NCBI RefSeq assembly: GCF_003012915.1
Contig: NZ_CP027770.1
Coordinates: 2,046,001-2,110,000 of the forward strand
From: Staphylococcus felis
Lineage (GTDB): Bacteria > Bacillota > Bacilli > Staphylococcales > Staphylococcaceae
DNA length: 64,000 bases
Direction of reading: 5' to 3'
Shown one piece after another: positions 1 to 8,573 of the stretch. The stretch's first letter is position 1, and each line of letters begins with the position of its first letter. The translations under genes were made by a program, and so were the position numbers. A model generated the notes under the pieces. That model did not search any database. It was not told the origin of the DNA and worked only from the letters and a program-made list of their open reading frames with translations.

Positions 1-444
1 ATCTGCTAATTGTTTGACTTCATCAACAGATTCAACTGATGATTTTGATCCAGGAATAATAGGTACCCCTGCTTTATCGACTGTTTGACGTGCTGTGATT
101 TTATCTCCCATTAATTCCATGGTTTCTTTAGTAGGACCAATGAAATAAAGACCTTCGTTTTCTACTTTTTCAGCAAAGACTGGGCTTTCAGATAAAAATC
201 CATAACCAGGGTGAATAGCAGTGGCATGTGTGACTTCGGCAGCTGACAAGATATTACGTATGTTTAAATAACTGTCTAATGGGTTTGCATCGCCTATACA
301 CACTGCATAGTCAGCTAACTTTACATGTAAACTATCTTCGTCTCCCACTGCATATACAGCAACTGACTCCATATTCATTTCTCTAAGTGCTCGAATGATT
401 CGAACAGCAATTTCACCTCTATTTGCAATTAGTACACGATTCAT
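1..444 (-). CDS. accC: Biotin carboxylase AccC, N-terminal part (runs off the window)
   Basis: This is the first 148 codons of a biotin carboxylase; the rest lies beyond base 1. It begins MNRVLIANRGEIAVRIIRA, the conserved start of the biotin carboxylase N-terminal (pre-ATP-grasp) domain, and continues with the HPGYGFLSE motif. The enzyme carboxylates biotin on a carrier protein using ATP and bicarbonate. It follows accB directly and shares an operon with 5-oxoprolinase subunits. In Firmicutes this second acc pair is found with pxp genes and is distinct from the main fatty-acid acetyl-CoA carboxylase locus, so its substrate may not be acetyl-CoA. The family call is firm; the physiological role is inferred. 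Confidence 0.93.
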   Translation of the reverse strand, partial: MNRVLIANRGEIAVRIIRALREMNMESVAVYAVGDEDSLHVKLADYAVCIGDANPLDSYLNIRNILSAAEVTHATAIHPGYGFLSESPVFAEKVENEGLYFIGPTKETMELMGDKITARQTVDKAGVPIIPGSKSSVESVDEVKQLAD

Positions 445-455
445 ATTCTCCCACC

Positions 456-899
456 TTACTTCAATCTTAAAATAATTTGATTATGTTCAACATTTTCACC
501 ATGATCGACAAGGATTTCTACTATTTCCCCGGCTTCATCTGATTTGACTTCGTTCATCACTTTCATCGCTTCTACATAACCAATGATATCGCCTTTGTTA
601 ATTTTATCTCCAACTTTGATGACAGGTTTTGTTAATTCTTTTTCATCTTGCAAGTAAAAAGTTCCGATCATTTGAGAGCGTACTTCAGTATACGCTTCAT
701 TTTGTTCCGAAGATTGATTAGTTACAATTTCATTATTTTGGGATTGTGTCGTATTAACGTTAACTTCATCATTTGTATAAGTAGATTGTGAAGCAGGCAG
801 GTCTAATTCGAGTTCCATTTCATCATCGCTATATCTAAAATGTTTAGCTCCATAACTTTTTAATAAATTTAAAGTTTGTTCAATTTGTTTTAAATCCAT
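456..899 (-). CDS. accB: Biotin carboxyl carrier protein AccB
   Basis: This 147-residue protein is the biotin carboxyl carrier. The C-terminal biotinyl domain holds the EAMKVMNEV motif, and Lys113 in AMKVM is the expected biotinylated lysine. An N-terminal helical segment is followed by a Ser/Thr/Asn/Gln-rich linker at about residues 36-70, as is usual for these carriers. It sits 11 bp upstream of accC, and its start overlaps the end of pxpC, which suggests translational coupling. It would carry carboxybiotin between AccC and a carboxyltransferase. No matching carboxyltransferase gene is visible here apart from the PxpB/PxpC pair, whose family was formerly called biotin-dependent carboxyltransferase. 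Confidence 0.93.
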   Translation of the reverse strand: MDLKQIEQTLNLLKSYGAKHFRYSDDEMELELDLPASQSTYTNDEVNVNTTQSQNNEIVTNQSSEQNEAYTEVRSQMIGTFYLQDEKELTKPVIKVGDKINKGDIIGYVEAMKVMNEVKSDEAGEIVEILVDHGENVEHNQIILRLK

Positions 900-1915
900 G
901 GTCTACTATCTCCTTTTAATACACTTTTTATTTTTCTTTGAGTTGGACGGATGTGATTTAGATAACGCTTAGGCTTACGTCTTATTTGTGATTTAGCATC
1001 TTCTAATTTACGCGCTTTACGTGTTAATATTTCATTTGCTTCATTAAACGTAACCCACTCAAATTTTATGACCTCACCAGGTCGTCGTTGAACAATATCA
1101 ACTATATCGCAATCAATAACGGTTGCAATTTTTGTATATCCTCCAACAGTTTGCCTATCATTTAAAAGAATAATAGGATTGCCATCGTTGGGTACTTGTA
1201 TGCTTCCTAATGCCACTGGCTCTGATATAATGTCTGCTGTCTCAATAGGTTTGATAGAATCTCCTTTTAAACGATAACCCATTCGATCAGAGCTTTCAGA
1301 TACTTTGAACTCGATACGTTCGATTTCTTTAATCGTACGTCTTGAAAAAGATTCAAGTTGTGGGCCATCCATTATACCTATTGGCAACTGTGTTGATGGA
1401 CTAAAACTAACATAATCTGTCGTTCGTCCAATTAAACTTAAATCAAGTTGTGTAGGTTTGGTTTTTAAAATATCATTTTCTTTTAAAACACGTCCTCGGT
1501 AACCACCTACTTTTGTCCTAGTATGTGTGGAATAGCTACCTTCAACTTTTGGAATATCTAGTGGTTCAGCAAAACCTATGTATGCACGCATACCTTTTGT
1601 AGCTGTCCCTAAATCTAATACATCACCATTTTCAACTTTAATAACAGTTTGATGTGGGATTTTCTCACCGTTTAATGTTGCCGAAAATATAGCCCCAGTT
1701 ATTGCAAAGAGATTTTGAGATAGAAACTTTATCTTAGGGCCTATCATAGTTACTTCGATGACTGGTTGACCTTCTGTTTCTAACAATGTGTTTAATATTT
1801 CATAACTAGGTCTATCCATGACACCAGCTGGGGAAAAACCTTCTGCTTGATGCCCAAATCGTCCCTCATCTTGAATAGTCGAAAATAACCCCGGTTTAAG
1901 AATTTTAATGGTCAT
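890..1915 (-). CDS. pxpC: 5-oxoprolinase subunit PxpC (KipA/biotin-dependent carboxyltransferase family)
   Basis: The protein belongs to the PxpC/KipA family (AHS2 domain), which with PxpA and PxpB forms the ATP-dependent 5-oxoprolinase that opens pyroglutamate to glutamate. Typical family features are the N-terminal PGLFSTIQDEGRFGHQ and the DGPQ and NDRQTVGGY motifs. I chose the ATG at 1915 rather than an in-frame TTG at 1921 because the GGGTGAT ribosome site suits the ATG. The gene overlaps the end of pxpB upstream and the start of accB downstream, so all four genes are probably translated from one message. PxpA is not in the window and may lie beyond base 1. Confidence 0.88.
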   Translation of the reverse strand: MTIKILKPGLFSTIQDEGRFGHQAEGFSPAGVMDRPSYEILNTLLETEGQPVIEVTMIGPKIKFLSQNLFAITGAIFSATLNGEKIPHQTVIKVENGDVLDLGTATKGMRAYIGFAEPLDIPKVEGSYSTHTRTKVGGYRGRVLKENDILKTKPTQLDLSLIGRTTDYVSFSPSTQLPIGIMDGPQLESFSRRTIKEIERIEFKVSESSDRMGYRLKGDSIKPIETADIISEPVALGSIQVPNDGNPIILLNDRQTVGGYTKIATVIDCDIVDIVQRRPGEVIKFEWVTFNEANEILTRKARKLEDAKSQIRRKPKRYLNHIRPTQRKIKSVLKGDSRPWI

Positions 1916-2636
1916 CGTCAATCATCACCCATTCATCGTAATCTATTAGTCCTTTTTCGACATATCTTTCAATATGTAAAAATTGTTCTTCATTAATGGG
2001 ATAAAATTTAATTTTATCTCCAGGTCGATATAATATTTTAGGAGTGCGGTTCAAATCGAATACGTCAATAGGTGTACGACCAATAATTTGCCATCCTCCA
2101 GGAGAATCAGCAGGATACACACCTGTTTGATTATTCGCAATGCCCACTGATCCAGCCTTAATTCGTAATCGCGGCTCAGACTTTCGTGGTGTATGAATAT
2201 GTTCATCAAGTCCGCCTAAAAATGGAAAACCAGGCATAAATCCAATCATATAGACAAGATAATAGCCTTCAGTATGATATCGAATGACATTTTCAACCGA
2301 TAAATTGTTATGCTCGGCTACAATTTCTAAATCAGGCCCCCATTTACCCCCGTATAAAACTGGAATATTAACAATACGTCGTCTAGTTTGTTCATGCACT
2401 CGGTCAAAATTAAAATCATTAAGCTTAAGCTCATCAACTATTGTTTCATAATTGATAGACATTCCATCAAAATAGACTAATATAGCGCGATACGATGGTA
2501 CAATTTCTTTAACAAATGGATGCTGTAATGAATTGATATAATCGACAACTGCATATACTTCATCGAATATGCGTTCATTAATATTTGCTTCAAAATAAAT
2601 CATGAATGATTGCTCGCTAATCTGTCTAGAATGCAT
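1905..2636 (-). CDS. pxpB: 5-oxoprolinase subunit PxpB (KipI family)
   Basis: This 243-residue protein is of the PxpB/KipI family (AHS1 domain), partner of PxpC in 5-oxoprolinase. In Bacillus subtilis the homologue KipI also inhibits the sporulation kinase KinA, but Staphylococcus does not sporulate, so the metabolic role is the sensible one here. Family motifs include GFMPGFPFLGGLD, IKAGSVGIA and the SPGGWQIIGRTP segment. The ATG at 2636 is preferred to one two codons upstream because AAGGGGG is then 6 bp away. It is the first gene of the pxpB-pxpC-accB-accC operon, and a promoter is visible at 2671-2699. Confidence 0.88.
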   Translation of the reverse strand: MHSRQISEQSFMIYFEANINERIFDEVYAVVDYINSLQHPFVKEIVPSYRAILVYFDGMSINYETIVDELKLNDFNFDRVHEQTRRRIVNIPVLYGGKWGPDLEIVAEHNNLSVENVIRYHTEGYYLVYMIGFMPGFPFLGGLDEHIHTPRKSEPRLRIKAGSVGIANNQTGVYPADSPGGWQIIGRTPIDVFDLNRTPKILYRPGDKIKFYPINEEQFLHIERYVEKGLIDYDEWVMIDDDH

Positions 2637-2670
2637 TTTCATCCCCCTTCCAGAAAACCCTTACAAAAAT

Positions 2671-2699
2671 ATTTTAGCATCAAACATCAGCACTGACAA
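2671..2699 (-). promoter_or_regulatory. Promoter of the pxpB-pxpC-accB-accC operon
   Basis: On the minus strand a TTGTCA -35 box is followed by a 17-bp spacer and a TAAAAT -10 box, about 35 bp upstream of the pxpB start. This is a good sigma-A match in the right place. It has not been tested experimentally. Confidence 0.65.
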
Positions 2700-2870
2700 T
2701 TTGATATTTAACTTCTATTTAAGTTTAGTTATTAAATAAATTAAATTTATATTTAAAGTTAGTTAAATGTAATGATTCTGTATTCATAAATACCTCTAAA
2801 CCCTTTAGATTAAACACTAGCTTTAAAGCGCTAAAATATGTGGAGATCATTAGATTTGATTCATATTAAA

Positions 2871-3047
2871 TAAGAGGAAGTTAGGGTTTTAAGAGTCGTT
2901 CTGTCGAATATAATATGCTTCGACAGAGCACATTTTAGTAAACCACTTATCAGCTCATAAGCACATATTGACACAATAAATATGTCGCACTTAGACAGTC
3001 GCTTAGGTTTATAAAATCTTTAACTCTGTTATCCTAACTTCCTCAAA
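2871..3047. repeat. MITE-like inverted-repeat element between pxpB and greA
   Basis: GAGGAAGTTAGG at 2874-2885 is repeated as its exact reverse complement at 3033-3044. Extending to 15 bp gives 13 matches. The direct repeat ATATTAAA lies just outside on both sides, at 2863-2870 and 3048-3055, like a target duplication. Inside are no open frame of note and a smaller hairpin with CTGTCGA/TCGACAG arms (2901-2907 and 2920-2926). The unit may be a miniature transposable element or a large structured 3' region of greA. The rest of the 420-bp gene-free stretch is AT-rich sequence plus the pxpB promoter. Confidence 0.5.
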
Positions 3048-3063
3048 ATATTAAAGGGTAAAC

Positions 3064-3540
3064 TTATGAAATTTTTACGATTTTAACATTCATTTCTGCG
3101 CCATTTGGTAAAGGTACACGAACTTCATCATTAAGTTGCTTACCAATTAAAGCTTTAGCAATAGGTGATTCGTTTGAAATTTTACCATTAAAAGCATCAG
3201 ACTCAGCTGATCCAACGATTTGATAACTTTCTTCTTCGTCACCAGGTAATTCAACAAAAGTTACTGTTTTACCGATTTGAACAACGTGATTATCACCGGT
3301 ATCTTCAATGATTAATGCATGACGTAACATTGTTTCGATACGTTGGATATCTTGTTCGATGAAACCTTGCTCATCTTTAGCTGCATCATACTCTGAGTTC
3401 TCTGATAAATCTCCAAAGCTACGCGCGACCTTGATTTTTTCTACAACTTCTGGTCGCTTTACTGTTTTTAATTCTTCTAGTTCTTTTTCTAATTTTTCAT
3501 AACCCTCTTGAGTCATAGGGTATTGTTTTTGATTTTCCAT
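3064..3540 (-). CDS. greA: Transcription elongation factor GreA
   Basis: The 158-residue protein has the GreA architecture: an N-terminal antiparallel coiled coil (about residues 8-75, with the conserved acidic tip [12 protein letters not shown]) and a C-terminal FKBP-like domain. GreA enters the secondary channel of RNA polymerase and stimulates cleavage of backtracked transcripts. The gene lies 19 bp downstream of udk on the same strand and is probably the end of the trmR-trhP1-trhP2-udk-greA run. The length is normal for the family. Confidence 0.97.
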   Translation of the reverse strand: MENQKQYPMTQEGYEKLEKELEELKTVKRPEVVEKIKVARSFGDLSENSEYDAAKDEQGFIEQDIQRIETMLRHALIIEDTGDNHVVQIGKTVTFVELPGDEEESYQIVGSAESDAFNGKISNESPIAKALIGKQLNDEVRVPLPNGAEMNVKIVKIS

Positions 3541-3559
3541 ATTCTTATCATCCTTTAAC

Positions 3560-4192
3560 TTAAATTTGTTTTTGCACGAGTGCTTGAATTTTAGTCGTCA
3601 TGATATCAATAGCGACTTTGTTACTTCCGCCCTCTGGAATAATTATATCTGCAAACTTTTTTGTCGGTTCGATAAACTGATTGTGCATTGGACGGACCAC
3701 ACTTAAATATTGATCAATGACAGATTCCATTGTTCGACCGCGCTCTTTAGTGTCTCTTAATAGGCGTCTTAAGATTCTTAAATCAGCGTCAGTGTCAACA
3801 TAAATTTTAACATCCATCATATTTCGAAGTGTTTCATTTTCAAGCGCAAATATGCCTTCTACGATAATAACATCTTTAGGTTCAAAAGCAATTGTTTTAT
3901 CACTACGCGTATGTTGAGAATAGTTATATGTTGGAACTTCAACAGCAATACCATTTTGCAAATCCTTTAAATTGCTAATTAATAAATCATTATCAAAAGC
4001 AAAAGGATGATCATAATTTGTTTCTAACCTTTCTTCAAATGTAAGATGAGATTGATCTTTATAATAATAATCTTGTTCTATTAAAGCGACACTATGGCCT
4101 TTGAGTTGATTCATAATTTCATTTGTAACAGATGTTTTACCGGAACCAGAACCACCGGCAATCCCAATTATTGTCGTCGAAGTCAAATTCAT
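3560..4192 (-). CDS. udk: Uridine kinase
   Basis: This 210-residue protein is uridine/cytidine kinase, which phosphorylates uridine and cytidine to UMP and CMP in pyrimidine salvage. It has the P-loop GGSGSGKTS (residues 13-21), the EQDYYYKD and NYDHPFAFD substrate-binding segments, and the [12 protein letters not shown] lid. Its ATG overlaps the stop codon of trhP2 as ATGA, so translation is probably coupled. The linkage to trhP2 and greA is the same in Bacillus subtilis. Confidence 0.97.
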   Translation of the reverse strand: MNLTSTTIIGIAGGSGSGKTSVTNEIMNQLKGHSVALIEQDYYYKDQSHLTFEERLETNYDHPFAFDNDLLISNLKDLQNGIAVEVPTYNYSQHTRSDKTIAFEPKDVIIVEGIFALENETLRNMMDVKIYVDTDADLRILRRLLRDTKERGRTMESVIDQYLSVVRPMHNQFIEPTKKFADIIIPEGGSNKVAIDIMTTKIQALVQKQI

Positions 4193-5454
4193 ACTTCCTT
4201 TCTCATCATGTTGTTAGTATAAATAGGATGGTCCACTTTAATTTGTATGATTTGAAGTGGGTGTCGAGCAGCATCTAAACGATTACCTTCTTCATCATAA
4301 ATGGCTTCAACAACTTGTTTAAATGTTTCTATTTCTGGACCAAAAAATTCTATTTCATCTCCTGGTCTAAAGTGATTTCGTTGTTGGATAGTGGCAATTT
4401 TAGAAGATGTATCATAATCCAAAACAAGGCCAACAAAATCATATGGCGCTTTTTTCGAAGATTCATTTCCAAACATTTGTTCTTCATATCCTGGTGTTCC
4501 TTCAAAAAATGCGGGTGCAGTGTCTCGATTAGCACATTTATCTAATTCGTGTAACCATTCTGTTTTAATTTTGAAATTTTCAGGATCTGCTGCATAAGCA
4601 TCAATGACTTTTCGATATACTGATACCACTGTAGCAATATAGTGAATAGACTTCATTCGTCCTTCAATTTTCAACGAATCAATGCCTAAATCCATCATAT
4701 TAGGTATCGACTCGATTAGTTTTAAGTCACGTGGACTCATAGCAAATGGAGTAGCTTGATTGTCTTTATAATAAATATCTAATTCGCCCTCATTATCAAC
4801 AGTGAGTAAATCATAGTCCCAACGACAGCTTTGACAACATCCTCCACGATTTGAGTCACGTGCAGTCATATGATTACTTAACGTACAACGACCTGAGTAG
4901 GCAATACACATAGCACCATGAATAAATGCTTCAATTTCGATATCAACTTTATCTTTAATTTCTTGCATTTCCATCGCACCAGTTTCTCTTGCTAATACGA
5001 CTCGGTCTAATCCTTCATTCTTCCAATATTCAACCGCTTTATAATTACTAAGTGATTGCTGTGTTGACAAGTGAATTTCCAATTGAGGTGCCACACGCTT
5101 ACACGTTTCGATAATCAGTGGATCTGCTACTATAATACCTGTCGCACCTGTTGATTCCAATTGTTTGAGATATGCATCTAAACCGTCAATATTTTCATCA
5201 TGGGCGATAATATTTGTAGTAATATAAACTTTTGCACCGTAACGATTAGCAAATTCGACACCTTCACGTATTTCATCAATTGTAAAATTATCCGCATTTG
5301 AACGTAAACCGTATTCTTGGCCACCTATAAAAACTGCATCAGCACCGTAATGAACTGCGATTTTTAATTTTTCTAGATTACCAGCGGGTGCAAGCAATTC
5401 AGGCTTTTTAATTTTTGGCTTTGAATGTGATTGAATTTCATCTAATACCTTCAT
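4189..5454 (-). CDS. trhP2: U32-family tRNA 5-hydroxyuridine synthesis protein TrhP2
   Basis: This 421-residue protein of the former 'peptidase U32' family corresponds to B. subtilis YrrO/TrhP2. With TrhP1 it introduces the 5-hydroxyl at wobble uridine 34 of several tRNAs, using prephenate; the peptidase name is historical. It starts with [15 protein letters not shown] and contains the U32 signature region [16 protein letters not shown]. Cys residues in CIAYSGRC and GGCCQSC are suited to an Fe-S cluster. The position between trhP1 (17 bp upstream) and udk (4-bp overlap) matches B. subtilis. The function is inferred from that homology. Confidence 0.88.
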   Translation of the reverse strand: MKVLDEIQSHSKPKIKKPELLAPAGNLEKLKIAVHYGADAVFIGGQEYGLRSNADNFTIDEIREGVEFANRYGAKVYITTNIIAHDENIDGLDAYLKQLESTGATGIIVADPLIIETCKRVAPQLEIHLSTQQSLSNYKAVEYWKNEGLDRVVLARETGAMEMQEIKDKVDIEIEAFIHGAMCIAYSGRCTLSNHMTARDSNRGGCCQSCRWDYDLLTVDNEGELDIYYKDNQATPFAMSPRDLKLIESIPNMMDLGIDSLKIEGRMKSIHYIATVVSVYRKVIDAYAADPENFKIKTEWLHELDKCANRDTAPAFFEGTPGYEEQMFGNESSKKAPYDFVGLVLDYDTSSKIATIQQRNHFRPGDEIEFFGPEIETFKQVVEAIYDEEGNRLDAARHPLQIIQIKVDHPIYTNNMMRKEV

Positions 5455-5471
5455 TTTATCTCTCCTAATTT

Positions 5472-6401
5472 TTAGTACACCGTTTGCTTAAATAAAAATC
5501 CTTCGTCAAATGGACGATGTTCAGGTTGGATTTCTTCTATAGGATCTATTAACATAAATTTTTCATCTTCGTAAGTGTCTGGGTCTTCCTCATATAAATC
5601 TATAGCCTCGCGATATTGTTGCGTCACTACATTGATATATTCTTCGCTGTGTAATAGACCGTCAATTTTAAAACTATCGATACCTGCCTCAAAAAGAGGT
5701 TCTAATTCTTCAATTAAACAAATATCATTTGGAGACATAATATGGGTACCATTATAATCTTCATATACAGGATATTTATTTTCACGTTCCTCATCGTAAA
5801 GTAAGAGCTGTGTATCTTCATTTAAATTTTGACGTTCAATTTTCATTTGTCTCTCTTGAAAGGTGTAATAATTACCTAGTAACATTCGTTTTGACTGGAA
5901 CATACAAGTCATACCATGAACTTGTACTTCAATTTCCACGTCGCTATTTTCTTTAATGCTAATAATTTCTTCCAAGCTAAGTTCTCTAGCTAAAACAGCT
6001 CTTTTTGCCCCTCTTCGCCCCCAATAATTACATTGAAAATGATTTGTAACAAGTGTTTCTGCATTCCAATGTAAAGGAATTGGATTAGCTTGTTCTTGTA
6101 CTATCATCACAACAGCTGGATCACCGAAAATAATACGATCCACTTGTATTTCATGTAAAAAGCGAATATAATCTTCAACTGCTGGAATATGATAATTATG
6201 GAATATGCCATTAACAGCAGCATACGCCTTTTTATCAGCCTCATGAATGAGTGCTACAGCTTTTCGCATATCTTCTTTGTTAAACTCTCCTGCTAATCGC
6301 AAACCGAACTTTTCTTCACCAATAATAAAAGCATCAGCACCTTTTTCGATTAAAGTTTCAATGTGTGCTATTGATTTTGGTGTTACAACTAATTCAGTCA
6401 T
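5472..6401 (-). CDS. trhP1: U32-family tRNA 5-hydroxyuridine synthesis protein TrhP1
   Basis: This 309-residue protein is the shorter U32-family partner, corresponding to B. subtilis YrrN/TrhP1. Visible features are the N-terminal AHIETLIEKGADAFIIGEEKF segment and the U32 signature region EVQVHGMTCMFQSKR. It lies between trmR and trhP2 in a run of three genes that act in sequence on wobble uridine: hydroxylation by TrhP1/TrhP2, then methylation by TrmR. The ATG at 6401 has a clear AAAGGAG site. Annotation as 'peptidase' would be misleading. Confidence 0.86.
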   Translation of the reverse strand: MTELVVTPKSIAHIETLIEKGADAFIIGEEKFGLRLAGEFNKEDMRKAVALIHEADKKAYAAVNGIFHNYHIPAVEDYIRFLHEIQVDRIIFGDPAVVMIVQEQANPIPLHWNAETLVTNHFQCNYWGRRGAKRAVLARELSLEEIISIKENSDVEIEVQVHGMTCMFQSKRMLLGNYYTFQERQMKIERQNLNEDTQLLLYDEERENKYPVYEDYNGTHIMSPNDICLIEELEPLFEAGIDSFKIDGLLHSEEYINVVTQQYREAIDLYEEDPDTYEDEKFMLIDPIEEIQPEHRPFDEGFLFKQTVY

Positions 6402-6402
6402 T

Positions 6403-7038
6403 TTAATTCTCCTTTACTGAGATGGCTAATCCATCATCCATGTTTATAAAATTCGTTGTATAATTTTCATTTTGACTCAACCATTTATTAAATTTTTGTA
6501 TTTTCTTCACCATTTGTTTTACATTTCGACTTCTAACAATAGAAATATCAGAGACAAAGTCATGATATAGTATATTGTCAATAATAATCATACCATTCAT
6601 ACTCAAAAGTGGTTCGTATAACTCAAAGAAACGCTGTGACTGTGCCTTTGCAGCATCAATGAAAATCATATCATACATGACATCATTCACATCTTGAAAT
6701 GCTTCTAGAGCGTCTTTTTCAATAAGTCTGATTTGCGTTTGATAGCCTAATTGCTCGATATTATTTTTGGCTTCTTGAATCATTTTAGGATCACGTTCAA
6801 TAGTTGTAACTTTAATACTTGAATCAACTGATGCAAATTGCATACTACTATATCCTATCGCACTACCAATTTCCAAAATATGTTTAGGTTTATGGATACG
6901 TATCAATTGTTGAATTAAATCTAACGACAGTTGATGAATAATAGGAACTTGATTTTCTTCTGCGTAACGTCTTAACGCATCTATTTTTGAATTATATTTT
7001 TTTAAACCTTTAAAGTAATGGGTATTTTTATTTTCCAT
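6403..7038 (-). CDS. trmR: tRNA 5-hydroxyuridine methyltransferase TrmR
   Basis: This SAM-dependent O-methyltransferase of 211 residues matches B. subtilis YrrM/TrmR, which converts 5-hydroxyuridine-34 of tRNA to 5-methoxyuridine. Motif I is ILEIGSAIGYSS, and IFIDAAKAQ is the metal and substrate segment of the catechol-O-methyltransferase-like fold. The open frame extends 42 codons upstream, but the ATG at 7038 with an AAGGAAG site about 7 bp away is the normal family start. One base separates it from trhP1. The neighbourhood makes the tRNA role more likely than a small-molecule methyltransferase. Confidence 0.88.
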   Translation of the reverse strand: MENKNTHYFKGLKKYNSKIDALRRYAEENQVPIIHQLSLDLIQQLIRIHKPKHILEIGSAIGYSSMQFASVDSSIKVTTIERDPKMIQEAKNNIEQLGYQTQIRLIEKDALEAFQDVNDVMYDMIFIDAAKAQSQRFFELYEPLLSMNGMIIIDNILYHDFVSDISIVRSRNVKQMVKKIQKFNKWLSQNENYTTNFINMDDGLAISVKEN

Positions 7039-7300
7039 ATTTAAACTTCCTTTTGTAATAATCAAAAAATAAACCAGTCTGTTGACTGATTTAAATGAAG
7101 GGATGAAAAGTTTTATTACGCTTTGATACAATGGGGTATTACAAACGCAAATGATTGCGCTCATGATGTCTTACAATCATTTAAAAAGCGTATAAAATTC
7201 GTGACATACGTTTAAATAACTTCTATATATTTTATCATAATCATCAACTGATTTTAAAGAGAAATTCAAATATTTCTTTGGTTAGATGACTCATATAAAT

Positions 7301-7348
7301 ACGAGTACAAATATAACAATCTTAAAAAGATGATATATTTGTACTCGT
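7301..7348 (-). terminator. Terminator after yrzB
   Basis: A perfect 14-bp stem (ACGAGTACAAATAT at 7301-7314 against 7335-7348) with a small inner stem lies about 32 bp past the yrzB stop codon on the minus strand and is followed by an AT-rich tail. It probably ends the ireB-ruvX-yrzB transcript. The rest of the gap at 7039-7379 shows no open frame; a short imperfect hairpin lies near 7256-7280. Confidence 0.7.
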
Positions 7349-7379
7349 CATGTAAAATAATTATTTGAATTTATGCAAC

Positions 7380-7694
7380 TTAACTTTCTGGATCATCCAT
7401 ATTTGTGTTCACAACTTCTTCAATCATATCCCATTCTTCATCAGTTTCAACGGGCAAAAACTTACCCCCTTCACCTGAATCATCAGCTTGATTAATCATT
7501 GGAATCAACTCGATAAAGTCATCATCATCAGCTTGGGCTCCTTCTTCAGCTAAAATGACATAGTCTTTATCAAATTCAGGATGATAAAACTCTAACATTT
7601 TTCTATATAACACTTCGTTGCCATTTTCATCAAAAAGTGTTAATAATTGTTCTTCATTATTAATTTCAAATTCGTTATTTTGACTATCTGTCAT
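7380..7694 (-). CDS. yrzB: DUF1292 family acidic protein YrzB
   Basis: This is a very acidic protein of 104 residues from the DUF1292/YrzB family, found in nearly all Firmicutes beside ruvX and ireB. It contains the family segment [19 protein letters not shown] and an Asp/Glu-rich middle. It is the third gene of the ireB-ruvX-yrzB run, 13 bp after ruvX. Its biochemical function is not established and none is assigned here. Confidence 0.9.
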   Translation of the reverse strand: MTDSQNNEFEINNEEQLLTLFDENGNEVLYRKMLEFYHPEFDKDYVILAEEGAQADDDDFIELIPMINQADDSGEGGKFLPVETDEEWDMIEEVVNTNMDDPES

Positions 7695-7707
7695 GATTAT
7701 TCGCTCC

Positions 7708-8136
7708 TTAATTTAATGAATCTAAGTAACCTTGTAAAATGAATACAGCGGCCATTTTATCAATAACTTTTTTTCTCTTTGCACGAGATACATCGGCTTC
7801 TAGCAATGATTTTTCAGCAGCCATTGTACTTAGCCTTTCATCCCACATGATGACTTCTATATGTGGAAGTGACTCAAGCAATGCTTCTTTATATTTTATT
7901 GATGCTTCACCACGAAAACCAATCGAATTATTCATATTTTTCGGTAATCCAATGACAACTGTACCTACATTTTCTTTTTCTATTATATTCATTAAAGCAT
8001 CTATTCCTAATTGGTTTTCTTCTTCATTAATATGGAGTGTATCTAATCCTTGTGCCGTCCATCCCATTAAATCACTTATGGCAACACCAACTGTTTTACT
8101 GCCTACATCTAGACCAATAATCTTTTGTTTAAGCAT
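7708..8136 (-). CDS. ruvX: Putative pre-16S rRNA nuclease / Holliday-junction resolvase-like RuvX (YqgF)
   Basis: This 142-residue protein has an RNase H-like fold of the YqgF/RuvX family. Conserved acidic positions sit in [14 protein letters not shown] (first strand), VVIGLPKNM and [11 protein letters not shown]. In bacteria it is implicated in maturation of the 16S rRNA 5' end; the resolvase name comes from structural similarity. The start overlaps the ireB stop by 8 bp, and yrzB follows directly. This three-gene order upstream or downstream of alaS is standard in Firmicutes. Confidence 0.93.
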   Translation of the reverse strand: MLKQKIIGLDVGSKTVGVAISDLMGWTAQGLDTLHINEEENQLGIDALMNIIEKENVGTVVIGLPKNMNNSIGFRGEASIKYKEALLESLPHIEVIMWDERLSTMAAEKSLLEADVSRAKRKKVIDKMAAVFILQGYLDSLN

Positions 8137-8401
8137 CAGGGTTTGAACTGTGATGGTTCAAATAATACATCACTAACTCTTTCATAATCTCATCACGATC
8201 GATATGTCTAATTTGGTTTCTAGCTTCATTATGACGCGGGATATACGCTGGATCACCTGATAGTAGATATCCTACGATTTGATTTTCAGCATTGTAACCA
8301 CGTTCTTCCAACGTTTGATATACATTTTTTAATACCATTTCGACATTTTCTTTTGGAATTTCTTCTGAGTTGAATTTCATAGTTTTATCAAAATTTGACA
8401 T
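8129..8401 (-). CDS. ireB: IreB family regulatory phosphoprotein
   Basis: This 90-residue protein of the IreB (formerly DUF965/YrzL) family is known in Enterococcus as a small substrate of the Ser/Thr kinase IreK that affects cephalosporin tolerance. The ATG at 8401 is chosen because AAGGAG lies 8 bp away and the protein then begins SNFDKTMKF as in the family; an in-frame ATG 17 codons upstream lacks support. Family motifs are [15 protein letters not shown] and [15 protein letters not shown]. Its role in this organism is inferred from the family. Confidence 0.9.
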   Translation of the reverse strand: MSNFDKTMKFNSEEIPKENVEMVLKNVYQTLEERGYNAENQIVGYLLSGDPAYIPRHNEARNQIRHIDRDEIMKELVMYYLNHHSSNPDA

Positions 8402-8573
8402 AGATACAACACTCCTTAAATCATAATTTTCGACAAACGACTGGGATTCCATCTTTTCTAAACGTATTACTTTCTACATTTCATTCGTTTTAATGACTTT
8501 AGTTTTAGATGTGACTGTGCACTTATGGATTAGAAAACTGTTACATATCTATCTTACAAAATTGTAGTTTGGA

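Noticed and set aside
7739..8146. A 135-codon plus-strand frame opposite ruvX
   Set aside because: It is the mirror of ruvX and has no ribosome site; the composition is that of an antisense shadow.
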